NCBI RefSeq assembly: GCF_025499425.1
Contig: NZ_JAIMCB010000001.1
Location: forward strand, 62,001-126,000
Direction of reading: 5' to 3'
DNA length: 64,000 bases
DNA from: Acidiferrimicrobium sp. IK
Lineage (GTDB): Bacteria > Actinomycetota > Acidimicrobiia > Acidimicrobiales > Palsa-688
Numbering within the stretch: position 1 is the first letter of the stretch; every line of letters begins with the position of its first letter. The notes under the pieces are model-generated. The model was not told the DNA's origin. It saw only the letters and a program-made list of their open reading frames with translations, and searched no databases. Position numbers and translations under genes: made by a program. Of this stretch, positions 17,000-25,271 are shown piece by piece.

Positions 17000-18139
17000 A
17001 TGTCACTGTCACCAGTACCCACCCACGCGCTGCAGCTGCGGTCGCTGGTGAGCGACGCGGGAGCCGTCGAGCTGTCGCTCGAGGAGGTGGAGGTCCCGAC
17101 CCCCCGCGACGGGCAGGTCCTGATCCGGGTCGAGGCCACGCCCATCAACCCCTCCGATCTGGGCCTGCTCCTCGCCGGCGCGGACATGACCCAGGCCACC
17201 TCCGGCGGCACCCCGGAGCGCCCGGTGGTCACCGCTGCGCTGTCCCCGGGCGCGCAGCGCGCCGCTCGGGCCCGGGTCGGCCAGTCGCTGCCGGTCGGCA
17301 ACGAGGGGGCCGGCACCGTCGTCGCGGCCGGTGCGTCCGACGCGGCCCAGGCGCTGGTCGGCAGGGTGGTGGCCGTCGCCGGCGGGGCGATGTACTCGCA
17401 GTACCGCTGCGTCGACGCCGCCGCGTGCCTGCCGCTGCCCGAAGGGGCGCAGGCCAGGGACGGCGCGGCGTCGTTCGTCAACCCGATGACCGTCCTGGCC
17501 ATGGTCGAGACCATGCGAGGCGAGGGTCACCGGGCGCTGGTGCACACCGCGGCGGCCTCCAACCTGGGCCAGATGCTCAACCGGGTGTGCATCGAAGACG
17601 GCATCCCGCTGGTCAACATCGTCCGCTCCGACGCCCAGGCCGCGCTGCTGCGCGACCAGGGGGCGACCTACGTGTGCGACTCGACGTCGCAGGCGTTCAT
17701 GGACGAGCTGACCGCCGCGCTGGCCGAGACCGGCGCCACCATCGCGTTCGACGCGGTCGGCGGCGGGTCGCTGGCCAGCCGCATCCTGGCGTGCATGGAG
17801 GCCGCCGCCAGCGCCGGGAAGGAGTTCAGCCGTTACGGGTCCGATGTCCACAAGCAGGTGTACATCTACGGCGGCCTGGACCGCCGGCCCACCGAACTGA
17901 CCCGCAGCTTCGGGATGGCGTGGGGGGTGGGTGGCTGGCTGCTCACACCGTTTTTGATGAAGGCAGGGTCGGAGAAAGTGGCGGAGATGCGCGGGCGGGT
18001 GGGCGCCGAGCTGACCACCACCTTCGCCAGCAGCTACACCGACGAGGTGAGCCTGGCCGGGGCACTGCAGCTCGACGCCATCGCGGTCTACGGCCTTCAG
18101 GCCACCGGGAAGAAGTACCTGATCAACCCGAACGCCTGA
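17000..18139 (+). CDS. Zinc-less medium-chain dehydrogenase/reductase
   Basis: A 379-residue MDR-superfamily oxidoreductase. The N-terminal GroES-like part contains EVPTPRDGQVLIRVEATPINPSDLG and LPVGNEGAGTVVAAG, the C-terminal part a nucleotide fold with LVHTAAASNLGQMLNRVC. The zinc-binding cysteines and histidine of alcohol dehydrogenases are missing, so it is quinone-reductase-like, with NAD(P)H as probable donor. A GAGGGAG site precedes ATG 17000. The first 45 bases lie just beyond the divergent nuclease gene, leaving a 44-base shared promoter space. The substrate is unknown. Confidence 0.85.
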   Translation: MSLSPVPTHALQLRSLVSDAGAVELSLEEVEVPTPRDGQVLIRVEATPINPSDLGLLLAGADMTQATSGGTPERPVVTAALSPGAQRAARARVGQSLPVGNEGAGTVVAAGASDAAQALVGRVVAVAGGAMYSQYRCVDAAACLPLPEGAQARDGAASFVNPMTVLAMVETMRGEGHRALVHTAAASNLGQMLNRVCIEDGIPLVNIVRSDAQAALLRDQGATYVCDSTSQAFMDELTAALAETGATIAFDAVGGGSLASRILACMEAAASAGKEFSRYGSDVHKQVYIYGGLDRRPTELTRSFGMAWGVGGWLLTPFLMKAGSEKVAEMRGRVGAELTTTFASSYTDEVSLAGALQLDAIAVYGLQATGKKYLINPNA

Positions 18140-18142
18140 CGG

Positions 18143-19621
18143 TCAGGGAGCGGGGCGCTCGGCGTAGAGGGCGTAGCCGGCGCCGGTCGCCCCGATCCCG
18201 ACGAAGGTGTCGGCGCCGGTCTGGGCTCCCCGGCTCCCGTAGAACGGCGCGTCGAACGTGAACACGCCGCCGTCCGCGGCGGCCATCGCGTACCCGTCGC
18301 CGTCGGCGGCCATCCCGACGACCGGCTTGTTCAGCGCGACGCTGCCGAGCGAACCCCGGAACGGGGCGTCGCCGAACTGGAAGATCCCGCCGTCGGCGGC
18401 GACCAGCCAGTAGCCGTGCCCGGAGGGGGTGGACGCGACGCCGACCACCGGCTTGTTGAGGTGCACGTTGCCGGTGCTGCCGTAGAACGCGGCGTCGCCG
18501 AAGTCGAACACGCCGCCGTCGGACGCGACGAGCCAGTAGCCGTGCCCGGAGGGGGTGGACGCGATGCCGACGATCGGCTTGTTGAGGTGCACGTTGCCGG
18601 TGCTGCCGTAGAACGCGGCGTCGCCGAAGTCGAACACGCCGCCGTCGGACGCCACGAGCCAGTAGCCGCCGCCGTCGGGTGTCGCCGCCATGGCGACCAC
18701 CGGCTTGTTGAGCGCCCGGCCGGCGAGGGAGCCGTAGTCGGGCGCGTCGCCGGTCGTGAACACCGCCCCCGCCGAGGTCACCAGCCAGCCGCCCTGACCG
18801 TTCCCGGCGGTGGCGCCGCCGACGGTCCGGTACGGGCCGGGCGCTACCGTGCCTCCCGCCGCGGTGTCACTGCCGAAGCCGTACGCCGCCCCCTGGTGGT
18901 TGTCGGACCCGCAGATCGACACGAGGGTGTAGCCGGCGGCCCGCAGGCCGGTGATGATCTGGGGTAGCGCGGCGACGGTGTTCGACCGGTCGCCTCCCCC
19001 GTCGTGCAAGTCGACGACCGCACCCGGGAACGCGGCGCCGACCACCGAGCGGACGATCGCCCCGGCGTTCGGGGCGGACCAGTCGCGGGGGTCGACCGAG
19101 TACGACATGGGCTCCAGCCCCAAGCCGGCGACGGTGCGCACCACTGTCGGGTTCCACGCGTTGTAAGGCGGGCGGAGGCAGCTGGGCGCGTGGCCGGTGG
19201 CGGCGATGATCGCCGACTGCGTGGCGGTGGCCTGGGCTGAAACCTGACCGGCGGTGAGGGTGGCCAGGTCCGGGTGGCTCCAGGTGTGGTTCTCGACCGG
19301 GTACCCGCCAGCGGCCTCCGCGGCGGCGTACTGCGGGTATCTGGCTACGTTCTCGCCGATGTCGAAGAACGTGGCCGGCGCGTGGTACTGCTCGAGCACG
19401 CTCAGCACCTGCGGGGTGGACGGCCCGGGGCCGTCGTCGAAGCTGAGCGCCACCACCCGCTGGCCGGCGTAGCCGGCGTCGCCGGGGGCGTCCGCCACCA
19501 GCGCCCCGACGCCTGCCGCCTCGGCGCCGGCGAAGCCCCGCGCCGGGCCGGCTGCCGCGCCCGCCGGTGCGGCGGCGAGCAGCAGCGCCGTGATCCCCAA
19601 TGTTGCCCCTGTCCGCGACAC
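18143..19621 (-). CDS. Secreted polysaccharide deacetylase with 42-residue C-terminal repeats
   Basis: A 492-residue exported protein. A signal peptide (LGITALLLAAAPAGAAAG) leads into a NodB deacetylase domain (about 50-245) with SFDDGPG (catalytic and metal aspartates), NHTWSHPDL (two metal histidines), RPPYNAWN, DPRDWS and DLHDGG. These enzymes remove acetyl groups from chitin-like or peptidoglycan sugars. The C-terminal half has five full copies and one partial copy of a 42-residue unit around GYWLVASDGGVFDFGDA, probably a beta-propeller or wall-binding module that is frequent in Acidimicrobiia as I recall. Copies two and three are almost identical in DNA. The start is GTG 19621. Confidence 0.9.
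   Translation of the reverse strand: MSRTGATLGITALLLAAAPAGAAAGPARGFAGAEAAGVGALVADAPGDAGYAGQRVVALSFDDGPGPSTPQVLSVLEQYHAPATFFDIGENVARYPQYAAAEAAGGYPVENHTWSHPDLATLTAGQVSAQATATQSAIIAATGHAPSCLRPPYNAWNPTVVRTVAGLGLEPMSYSVDPRDWSAPNAGAIVRSVVGAAFPGAVVDLHDGGGDRSNTVAALPQIITGLRAAGYTLVSICGSDNHQGAAYGFGSDTAAGGTVAPGPYRTVGGATAGNGQGGWLVTSAGAVFTTGDAPDYGSLAGRALNKPVVAMAATPDGGGYWLVASDGGVFDFGDAAFYGSTGNVHLNKPIVGIASTPSGHGYWLVASDGGVFDFGDAAFYGSTGNVHLNKPVVGVASTPSGHGYWLVAADGGIFQFGDAPFRGSLGSVALNKPVVGMAADGDGYAMAAADGGVFTFDAPFYGSRGAQTGADTFVGIGATGAGYALYAERPAP
18407..18658. repeat. Two tandem 126-bp repeats (deacetylase C-terminal modules)
   Basis: Units at 18407-18532 and 18533-18658 differ at only a few positions; the next unit begins at 18659 and has diverged. 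The period of 126 bases equals 42 codons. Near-identity at synonymous positions indicates recent duplication or gene conversion. Confidence 0.85.
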
Positions 19622-19667
19622 GCCCCGAGTATGGGCTGGCGCCAGCCGCCGCCGCCAAAGCGGCAGG

Positions 19668-20609
19668 TCACCGGCCGGCGGTGGGCTCCTCGGCGGGGTC
19701 GCCCGGCGCGGCGATCAGCAGCCGGCGCCACCGGTCGGCGTCGACCGCGGCCGGGTCGGTGGTGGCCAGGAAGTCCTCGATGACCTCGGCGAGGCGGTCG
19801 GGGGCCTCCACCGGGAGGAAGTGGCCGACCCCCTCGAAGATCTCCAGCCGGCTGCCCGGGACGAGCTCGTGGGCGGAGCGGGCGTGGGCCACCGGGATGA
19901 CGGTGTCGCGCTCCCCCCACACGATCATGGTCGGGATCTCACCGGCCAGGTACAGCCTGTCGCGGGCGCTCACCCGCTGCCCCGCCACGTCGATCACCGA
20001 GCGGACGGTGTGCAGGAACGCTCGCTGCGCCTCGGCGTCGGTGAGGCCCCGGTAGGTGGACCAGATCTCGGCCAGGATCGGGTCGGGGCGCACCCCGAAC
20101 CGCCCGAGCCAGCGAGCGGCCCGGTCCAGCGGGCCGTGGATGTGGCGGGTCAACACCACCGGCAGCAGGTACTCCGCCCCCGGGCCGGCGATCAGCCGCA
20201 GCCACGGGCTGACCTCCTTGCCGAGGCCGCCGCTCGATATGAGCACCAGCCGTTCGCAGCGGTCCGGGAACTGGTAGGCGAACTGCATCGCCACCCCGCC
20301 GCCGAGGGAGTGGCCGACGATCGTCGCGGCGGGGATGTCGAGGGCGGTCATCAGGTCCCTGACGCCGCTGGCGTAGGCGCCCAGGCTGTAGTCGCCGCGG
20401 GGTTTGGCCGACCCGCCGTGGCCGAGCAGGTCGACGGCGATGACCAGATGGTGCTCGGCCAGGGCGGGGACCACCGACGCGAACGTGGCCGAGCTCTCGG
20501 CGATCCCGTGGATCATCACCACCGCCGGGCCCGACCCGGCCCGCCGGTACGCCACCTGGTGGCCGTGGATCGAGATGTGCTGCAACTGCGCGTGTCGGTC
20601 CTGGGGCAC
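19668..20609 (-). CDS. Alpha/beta hydrolase
   Basis: A 313-residue alpha/beta-hydrolase-fold enzyme. The oxyanion segment VMIHGIAESS is followed by nucleophile S101 in GHSLGGG, acid D235 in WGERDTVIP and H263 in GVGHFLPVEAP, a complete triad. The cap region around residues 130-200 sets specificity and is not informative to me. GTG 20609 has a strong AGGAGG site just upstream and begins nine bases after the stop of the glycosyltransferase, so it is the last gene of the carbohydrate operon. The substrate is unknown; an ester or acyl-sugar would suit the context. Confidence 0.87.
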   Translation of the reverse strand: MPQDRHAQLQHISIHGHQVAYRRAGSGPAVVMIHGIAESSATFASVVPALAEHHLVIAVDLLGHGGSAKPRGDYSLGAYASGVRDLMTALDIPAATIVGHSLGGGVAMQFAYQFPDRCERLVLISSGGLGKEVSPWLRLIAGPGAEYLLPVVLTRHIHGPLDRAARWLGRFGVRPDPILAEIWSTYRGLTDAEAQRAFLHTVRSVIDVAGQRVSARDRLYLAGEIPTMIVWGERDTVIPVAHARSAHELVPGSRLEIFEGVGHFLPVEAPDRLAEVIEDFLATTDPAAVDADRWRRLLIAAPGDPAEEPTAGR

Positions 20610-20618
20610 GTGCTCCTC

Positions 20619-21641
20619 CTACCCGGCGCGGGCCAGGATGGCCCGGTAGACCGCGAGGTACCCGTCTACCATGCGCCGCCGGCCGAAGCGGGCCACCGCC
20701 CGGCGGCGGATGGCGGGCCGGTCGAGAGCGGCGACGGAGTCCACCGCCCGCACCGCCTCGTCGGCGTCGCCGACGAGGAACCCGTCTCGGCCGTGCCCGA
20801 TCAGCTCCGGCATCGATCCTCGCCGGTAGGCGACCACCGGGGTGCCGCTGGCCATGGCCTCCACCACGCTGAACCCGAACGGCTCCTCGAAGTCGATCAG
20901 GTGGAGCAGGGCGTGGGCCTCGCCGAGCAGCTCGCGGCGGGCGTCGGGACCGACCGGCCCGAGGTAGGACACGTTGACCCCGTCCACGTGGGGCGCGACC
21001 TCGGTTTCGAAGTACTCCCGGTCGGCGACGATCCCGGCGATGGTCAGCGGTCGCCCGGACCGGCGGGCGACGTCGATCGCCGCGGCGGTCCCTTTCTCCG
21101 GGTGGATCCGCCCGAAGAACAAAAGCCCTTCGCCCGGCGCCGGGTGGAGGGCGAAGGCGTCGGTGTCGATGCCGTGGTGGATCGTCGCCGCGTAGTCCAG
21201 CTTCGGGTGGCGATCCGAGTCGCTGATGGCCACGTAGTCGGTCCCGCGGTTGTACTTCTCGTAGACCGGAAGGATCCCTTCGCTGGAGAAGCCGTGCACG
21301 GTCGTGACCACCGGGGTCGACACCAGCGAGCTGTAGGTGAGCGGCAAGAAGTCGAAGCTGTTGTGGATGATGTCGAACTCGCCGGCCCGTTCGAACACCT
21401 CGCTCACGTGGAGGCACTCCCACACCTTGGCGTCGACGGGCGGTCCCGGTTCCTCGTAGCCGCGGGGCATCACCGAGGCCAGGCGCCCGGTAGTGAGCGA
21501 ATCCCCGGACGCGAACAGGGTCACGTCGACCTCGGCCTCTACCAGCCCCTCGGTCAAAAGCGAAGCGAACTGCTCCCACGGACCGTAGTGACGCGGCGGG
21601 ACCCGCCACGCCACGGGGGCCAGGACCGCGACTCGCATCAT
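20619..21641 (-). CDS. GT4 glycosyltransferase (GH130 cassette)
   Basis: A 340-residue GT-B glycosyltransferase. It opens MRVAVLAPVAWRVPPRHYGPWEQ, has FDIIHNSFDFLPLTYS and LLFFGRIHPEKGT, and ends with the donor site FEEPFGFSVVEAMASGTPVVAYRRGSMPE (EX7E). The start ATGATG at 21641 overlaps the TGA of the GH130 gene, so translation is coupled. Similar enzymes occur beside GH130 phosphorylases. The acceptor is unknown; mannose as the transferred sugar is a guess from the neighbouring GH130. Confidence 0.87.
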   Translation of the reverse strand: MMRVAVLAPVAWRVPPRHYGPWEQFASLLTEGLVEAEVDVTLFASGDSLTTGRLASVMPRGYEEPGPPVDAKVWECLHVSEVFERAGEFDIIHNSFDFLPLTYSSLVSTPVVTTVHGFSSEGILPVYEKYNRGTDYVAISDSDRHPKLDYAATIHHGIDTDAFALHPAPGEGLLFFGRIHPEKGTAAAIDVARRSGRPLTIAGIVADREYFETEVAPHVDGVNVSYLGPVGPDARRELLGEAHALLHLIDFEEPFGFSVVEAMASGTPVVAYRRGSMPELIGHGRDGFLVGDADEAVRAVDSVAALDRPAIRRRAVARFGRRRMVDGYLAVYRAILARAG

Positions 21642-22939
21642 CGCAGGGCGGCCAGCAGATCGGGCAGGTGTACCGTCCCGACGGTGGTGACCCGGTCCCC
21701 GTAGGCGTACGGCAGGACCAGCGTCTCGCCGTGGAGCAACGCCCCGCAGGTGTACACGACGTTGGGCACGTAGCCCTCCCGTTCGGCCTGGTCGGCCGCC
21801 AGAAGCGGGTGGGGCAGCGAGGCGAGGACCCGGGAAGGGTCGTCCAAGTCGAGCAGCAGCGCCCCGAGCGAGTAGGCCCGCATCGGGCCCACACCGTGGG
21901 TCAGCGCCAGCCAGCCGTGGGGGGTCTCGATCGGGGACCCGCAGTTGCCGACTTGGACCAGCTCCCACGGTTGCTCGGCGCGATGCACCGGCCGGGGCGG
22001 GTCCCAGCGCCGGAGGTCGGACGAGGTGGCGACGGCGATGCTCTCCCTGTCCCAGCGCGACAGGGCGACGAACCGGCCGTGGACGCGCCGGGGGAACAGC
22101 GCCATCCCCTTGTCGGTGGCGGCTTTCCCCTCCAGCGCCACGACCTCGAAGGTGGCGAAGTCCGCGGTGGCGATGAGCTGAGGGGCGATCCGGGTGCCGT
22201 CGTAGGCGGTGTAGGTGGCGAAGTAGGTGACGGTCCCGTCGTCGTCGGCGAAGCGCACGAACCTGGCGTCTTCCATGCCCTGGGACTCCGCCCGCCCGTG
22301 GGGCTGGATGACCCTCTGGTCGATGGTCGTCGACGACGGGAACGTCCGGGTGTAGCCGGAGGCCGCGTCGCGGTCGTCGGCCGCCACCCGCCCGGTAGCG
22401 AGCGGTCCCTGCGGCGGGTCGACGCAGACCGAGCCGTCGGCGTGCACGGCACCGGTGCGGAACTCGATGGAGGAGATGTGACCCTCTCCGATCGCCCGCA
22501 AGCTGAGCACGACGCGCAGACCGCCGGCCGGCGCCCCCCGCTGGTCGGGGTGGGCGACCACGGACGGGTTGCAGAGGGCCGCGGCCTCCACGGCGTACTC
22601 CTTGGTCGCGTAGGCCCCGAGCAACATCCGCTGTCCGGACGTGAGGTCGCCGCCCGCGCCCCGGCGGTACCCGGCCCGTTCGAAGTGGTCGAGGAGGATC
22701 GCGGGCAGGTCGTGGTGGCGGCCGCCGAACCCGGCGAGCGTCTGGGCCAAGAGGGCCTCCGCGGCGGCGTCGCCCATGGCCAGGACCCGCTCCATGATCG
22801 GGTCGGCGCGGGAGTCGCCGCGGGTAAGTTCCTCGCCGGCGAGGAACAGCTGGGTGACGACCCGGCTCGGGTCCGGGCCCAGGCGCAGGCCGGAGCGCCG
22901 GACCAGGCCCGCCCCGGCGCCGGGGTCAGGGCCGGTCAT
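21638..22939 (-). CDS. GH130 family glycoside phosphorylase/hydrolase (beta-mannoside type)
   Basis: A 433-residue five-bladed beta-propeller enzyme of family GH130, whose members phosphorolyse beta-mannosides (1,4-mannosylglucose or 1,2-oligomannan) to mannose 1-phosphate. The core has LSLRAIGEGHISSIEFRTG (about 146-163) and MEDARFVRF (E223, D224), the latter containing the catalytic Asp of the family. A helical N-terminal extension with FGGRHHDLPAILLDHFER is typical of one GH130 subgroup. ATG 22939 overlaps the upstream TGA (ATGA) and the gene's own TGA overlaps the next start. There is no signal peptide, so it acts in the cytosol. Exact linkage cannot be read. Confidence 0.85.
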   Translation of the reverse strand: MTGPDPGAGAGLVRRSGLRLGPDPSRVVTQLFLAGEELTRGDSRADPIMERVLAMGDAAAEALLAQTLAGFGGRHHDLPAILLDHFERAGYRRGAGGDLTSGQRMLLGAYATKEYAVEAAALCNPSVVAHPDQRGAPAGGLRVVLSLRAIGEGHISSIEFRTGAVHADGSVCVDPPQGPLATGRVAADDRDAASGYTRTFPSSTTIDQRVIQPHGRAESQGMEDARFVRFADDDGTVTYFATYTAYDGTRIAPQLIATADFATFEVVALEGKAATDKGMALFPRRVHGRFVALSRWDRESIAVATSSDLRRWDPPRPVHRAEQPWELVQVGNCGSPIETPHGWLALTHGVGPMRAYSLGALLLDLDDPSRVLASLPHPLLAADQAEREGYVPNVVYTCGALLHGETLVLPYAYGDRVTTVGTVHLPDLLAALR

Positions 22940-23943
22940 CGGTTGGCGAGCTGGACCATCAGCCACGCGAGCGTCGACTCGGCCCCCTGGTTGCGGTTGG
23001 CCCCGCCGGCCTCCAAGCCGTCGAGACCGCCGCCCGTCGCCGGGTCGTGCATCGGCGTCGCGGCGTCGTTGTCGCCGAGGAACCAGGCCATGCAGCCGGC
23101 GCTGACCTGCAGCCACCCGCCGTCGCCGGTGACGGCGTGGGCGCGGACGCAGGCGTCGGCCAGCGCGGCGACCTCGATGGGCTGCTGATCGAACCCGGGG
23201 CGGGGCTCGCCGGGCCCCCACCCGCAGTGGGGGACGGGGGAGAGGTGCCCGCCGTCGGTCTGCGCGTCTACCAGCCAGCCGAGGAGGCGCAGCCCGTCCG
23301 CGACCGCGTCGCCGTCGTCGAGCGCGGCGCCGGCCGCGATGAGGGCTTCCGCCCACGCCGCGTTGGCGTAGCTCAAGCGGGCCTCCGGCCACGGCCACCC
23401 GTCGGCCGGCCCTGGGCGCCCGAGGGTCAAAGCGGCCCGGAGCACGGTGGTGGCGGCCGGGTCGCCGGGAACGGCGCGCAGCACCTGAGCGGCGCCGAGC
23501 GCGCCGAACGCGGTGGCTCTGGGCCACAGCGACCGGGCCCCGGCGGCGAGGGTGAAGCGGTCGAGGGCTTCGTCGCGCTGCCGTCGGGCGCCGCTGCCGG
23601 CGACGACCGATCCCAGGCCCCACAGGGCCCGCCCCCACCAGTCGCCGGTGCCTCGCTGATCCTCCCAGCGCCGGTCGTAGCCGAGGCGGTTGTGGCACGT
23701 GCCGTCCGGGCCCAACGCGTGGCTGACGAACGCCAGGTACCGGTCGGCGAGGGCCGCCAGGGCCGGTGACGGGTCCGGTGCCCGGCTGATGACGACCAGG
23801 CCCCGGGCGACGTCGTCCACGCAGTATCCGTGCTCCCGGCGGGGCAGGCAGCCGCGGGCGTGCTCGAAGAGGCCGGTGTCGTCGCTCAGCCGGAACAGAT
23901 GCTCGAACGACACCGGCTCCCCCGGCTCGGGGGTGGGGGTCAC
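22936..23943 (-). CDS. Six-hairpin (alpha/alpha)6 glycosidase-like protein
   Basis: A 335-residue protein rich in aromatic and helical repeats (VSFEHLFRLSDDTGLFEHARG, YCVDDVARGLVV, FDQQPIEVAALADACVRAH). It looks like an (alpha/alpha)6 toroid, as in glycosidases, lyases and lanthionine cyclase-like folds, and in related genomes such domains are fused to or placed beside GT4 enzymes. No catalytic pair can be named with confidence, although YCVDDV and FDQQPIE hold acidic residues in conserved-looking places. GTG 23943 overlaps the stop of the upstream GT4 (GTGA), and its own stop overlaps the GH130 start. Its role in the cassette is unknown. Confidence 0.75.
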   Translation of the reverse strand: MTPTPEPGEPVSFEHLFRLSDDTGLFEHARGCLPRREHGYCVDDVARGLVVISRAPDPSPALAALADRYLAFVSHALGPDGTCHNRLGYDRRWEDQRGTGDWWGRALWGLGSVVAGSGARRQRDEALDRFTLAAGARSLWPRATAFGALGAAQVLRAVPGDPAATTVLRAALTLGRPGPADGWPWPEARLSYANAAWAEALIAAGAALDDGDAVADGLRLLGWLVDAQTDGGHLSPVPHCGWGPGEPRPGFDQQPIEVAALADACVRAHAVTGDGGWLQVSAGCMAWFLGDNDAATPMHDPATGGGLDGLEAGGANRNQGAESTLAWLMVQLANR

Positions 23944-25082
23944 GCGGGGACCGCCGCCGCGGCCTCCTGGAGTCGGGCGCTCAAGTCCCGGTAGCGCTCC
24001 GCTACCGCGGTCCAGGCCAGGTCGGAGGTCAACCCCTCGGCGGCCGCCCGCATGGAGGCGGCGACCCCCGGCCCGGTGAGGATGTGGCGGACCGCCGCCG
24101 AGATGGCCGCCGGGTCCCGGTGCCCGACGATCGTGCCGGCCCCGCCGGAGAGCAGCTCGACGGCGTGGGAGAAGCCGGTGGCCACCACCGGCCGTCGGGC
24201 GCTGACCGCCTCGATCAGCACGCCGGAGGTCACCTGGTCGGTGGAGTCGTAGGGGAGCACGACGACATCGGCGTCCCGGACCAGGGCGCCGAGGGTCGCC
24301 TGGTCGAGGTAGCGGTTGTCGAAGCGCAGCATGTGGCCGACGCCGAGGCGGTCGGCTCGGGCCTGGAGCATCTCCCGGTAGGACTCCCCCTGGCGCTCGA
24401 CCACGTTGGGGTGGGTCTCCCCGGCGACGGTGTATTGCACCAGCGGCTCGATGTCGCGCAGCGTCGCGAGGGCGTCGATGACCCACTCGATCCCCTTGCC
24501 CGGCCCGAGCAGCCCCCACGTCAGGAGGGCCGACGCGCCACGCGCCGGGGCCGGCCCGGCCCGAACCCATTCGGTCGGGGCGCCGTGGGCGATCACCGTC
24601 ACCTTGCCGGCGTCGACCAGGTAGCCGGCGAGCAGCCGGGCCCGGGCCGTTTCGGTCATGACCACAACGGCCGACGCGGCGCGCGCGACGTGCTCGAGGA
24701 CCGTGCGCTGGTGGGCGGTCGGCTCCGACAAGACGGTGTGCAAAACGACGACCGACGGCACCCGCAGCCGGCGGATGACCTCGATGACCGACTCCCCGTC
24801 GTGACCTCCGTAGATGCCGTACTCGTGCTGGACGACGGCGACGCTGAAACGGTTGAGGGCCTCCGCGGCGGCGGCCTCGCCGGCTGTGTCGGTGGTCAAA
24901 AGCTCGCCGACGACCAACGGGGAAGCGGGGCTGCCGGCTCGCTCCGCGACGCGGACCACCCCGACCTCAGGCCGGTCGTCGCCGGCGGCGAGGGCGGCCA
25001 TGAGCGACGCGCTGAAGCTGGCCAGGCCACACTGCGTGGGCGGAAAGGTGCTCAAGAAGCCGTAGGACTCTGCGGTCGGCAA
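23940..25082 (-). CDS. GT4 glycosyltransferase, first gene of GH130 cassette
   Basis: A 380-residue GT-B glycosyltransferase. It starts LPTAESYGFLSTFPPTQCGLASFSASL and contains VAVVQHEYGIYGGHDG, LLTWGLLGPGKGIEWVIDAL and VVLPYDSTDQVTSGVLIEAVSARRPVVAT, where the usual EX7E reads with the first acid replaced (STDQVTSGVLIEA), as happens in some GT4 members. TTG 25082 is the chosen start: GAGG lies seven bases upstream and the sequence further upstream is Pro/Arg-rich. It leads a chain of overlapping genes (GTGA, ATGA, ATGATGA). No transporter accompanies the chain, so it probably works on an internal glycan. Confidence 0.83.
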   Translation of the reverse strand: MPTAESYGFLSTFPPTQCGLASFSASLMAALAAGDDRPEVGVVRVAERAGSPASPLVVGELLTTDTAGEAAAAEALNRFSVAVVQHEYGIYGGHDGESVIEVIRRLRVPSVVVLHTVLSEPTAHQRTVLEHVARAASAVVVMTETARARLLAGYLVDAGKVTVIAHGAPTEWVRAGPAPARGASALLTWGLLGPGKGIEWVIDALATLRDIEPLVQYTVAGETHPNVVERQGESYREMLQARADRLGVGHMLRFDNRYLDQATLGALVRDADVVVLPYDSTDQVTSGVLIEAVSARRPVVATGFSHAVELLSGGAGTIVGHRDPAAISAAVRHILTGPGVAASMRAAAEGLTSDLAWTAVAERYRDLSARLQEAAAAVPA

Positions 25083-25271
25083 GGCACATCCTCTTCGTTG
25101 GTGGATGTAGCCGCAGGGTCTGGGCGGCAGTGGTCGACGGCCACGGCCGGCTCGGGGAGGCGGCACGGCCGCGCGGGGCGGCCGGCATGGGCGTCTGCGA
25201 CGTGTTGGTCGGGAGCAGCTGGGGCGGCAGAGCCTCGAAGACGAGGGCCGGGGGGCTTCCGAGTGGGAGCC

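Noticed and set aside
18143..18780. Regularly spaced repeats that could suggest a CRISPR array
   Set aside because: The 126-base period is in frame and encodes protein modules without unique spacers.
19590..23188. Long plus-strand frames opposite the hydrolase, GT4 and GH130 genes
   Set aside because: Composition is typical of antisense shadows and no family motif appears; the minus-strand genes are complete and coupled.
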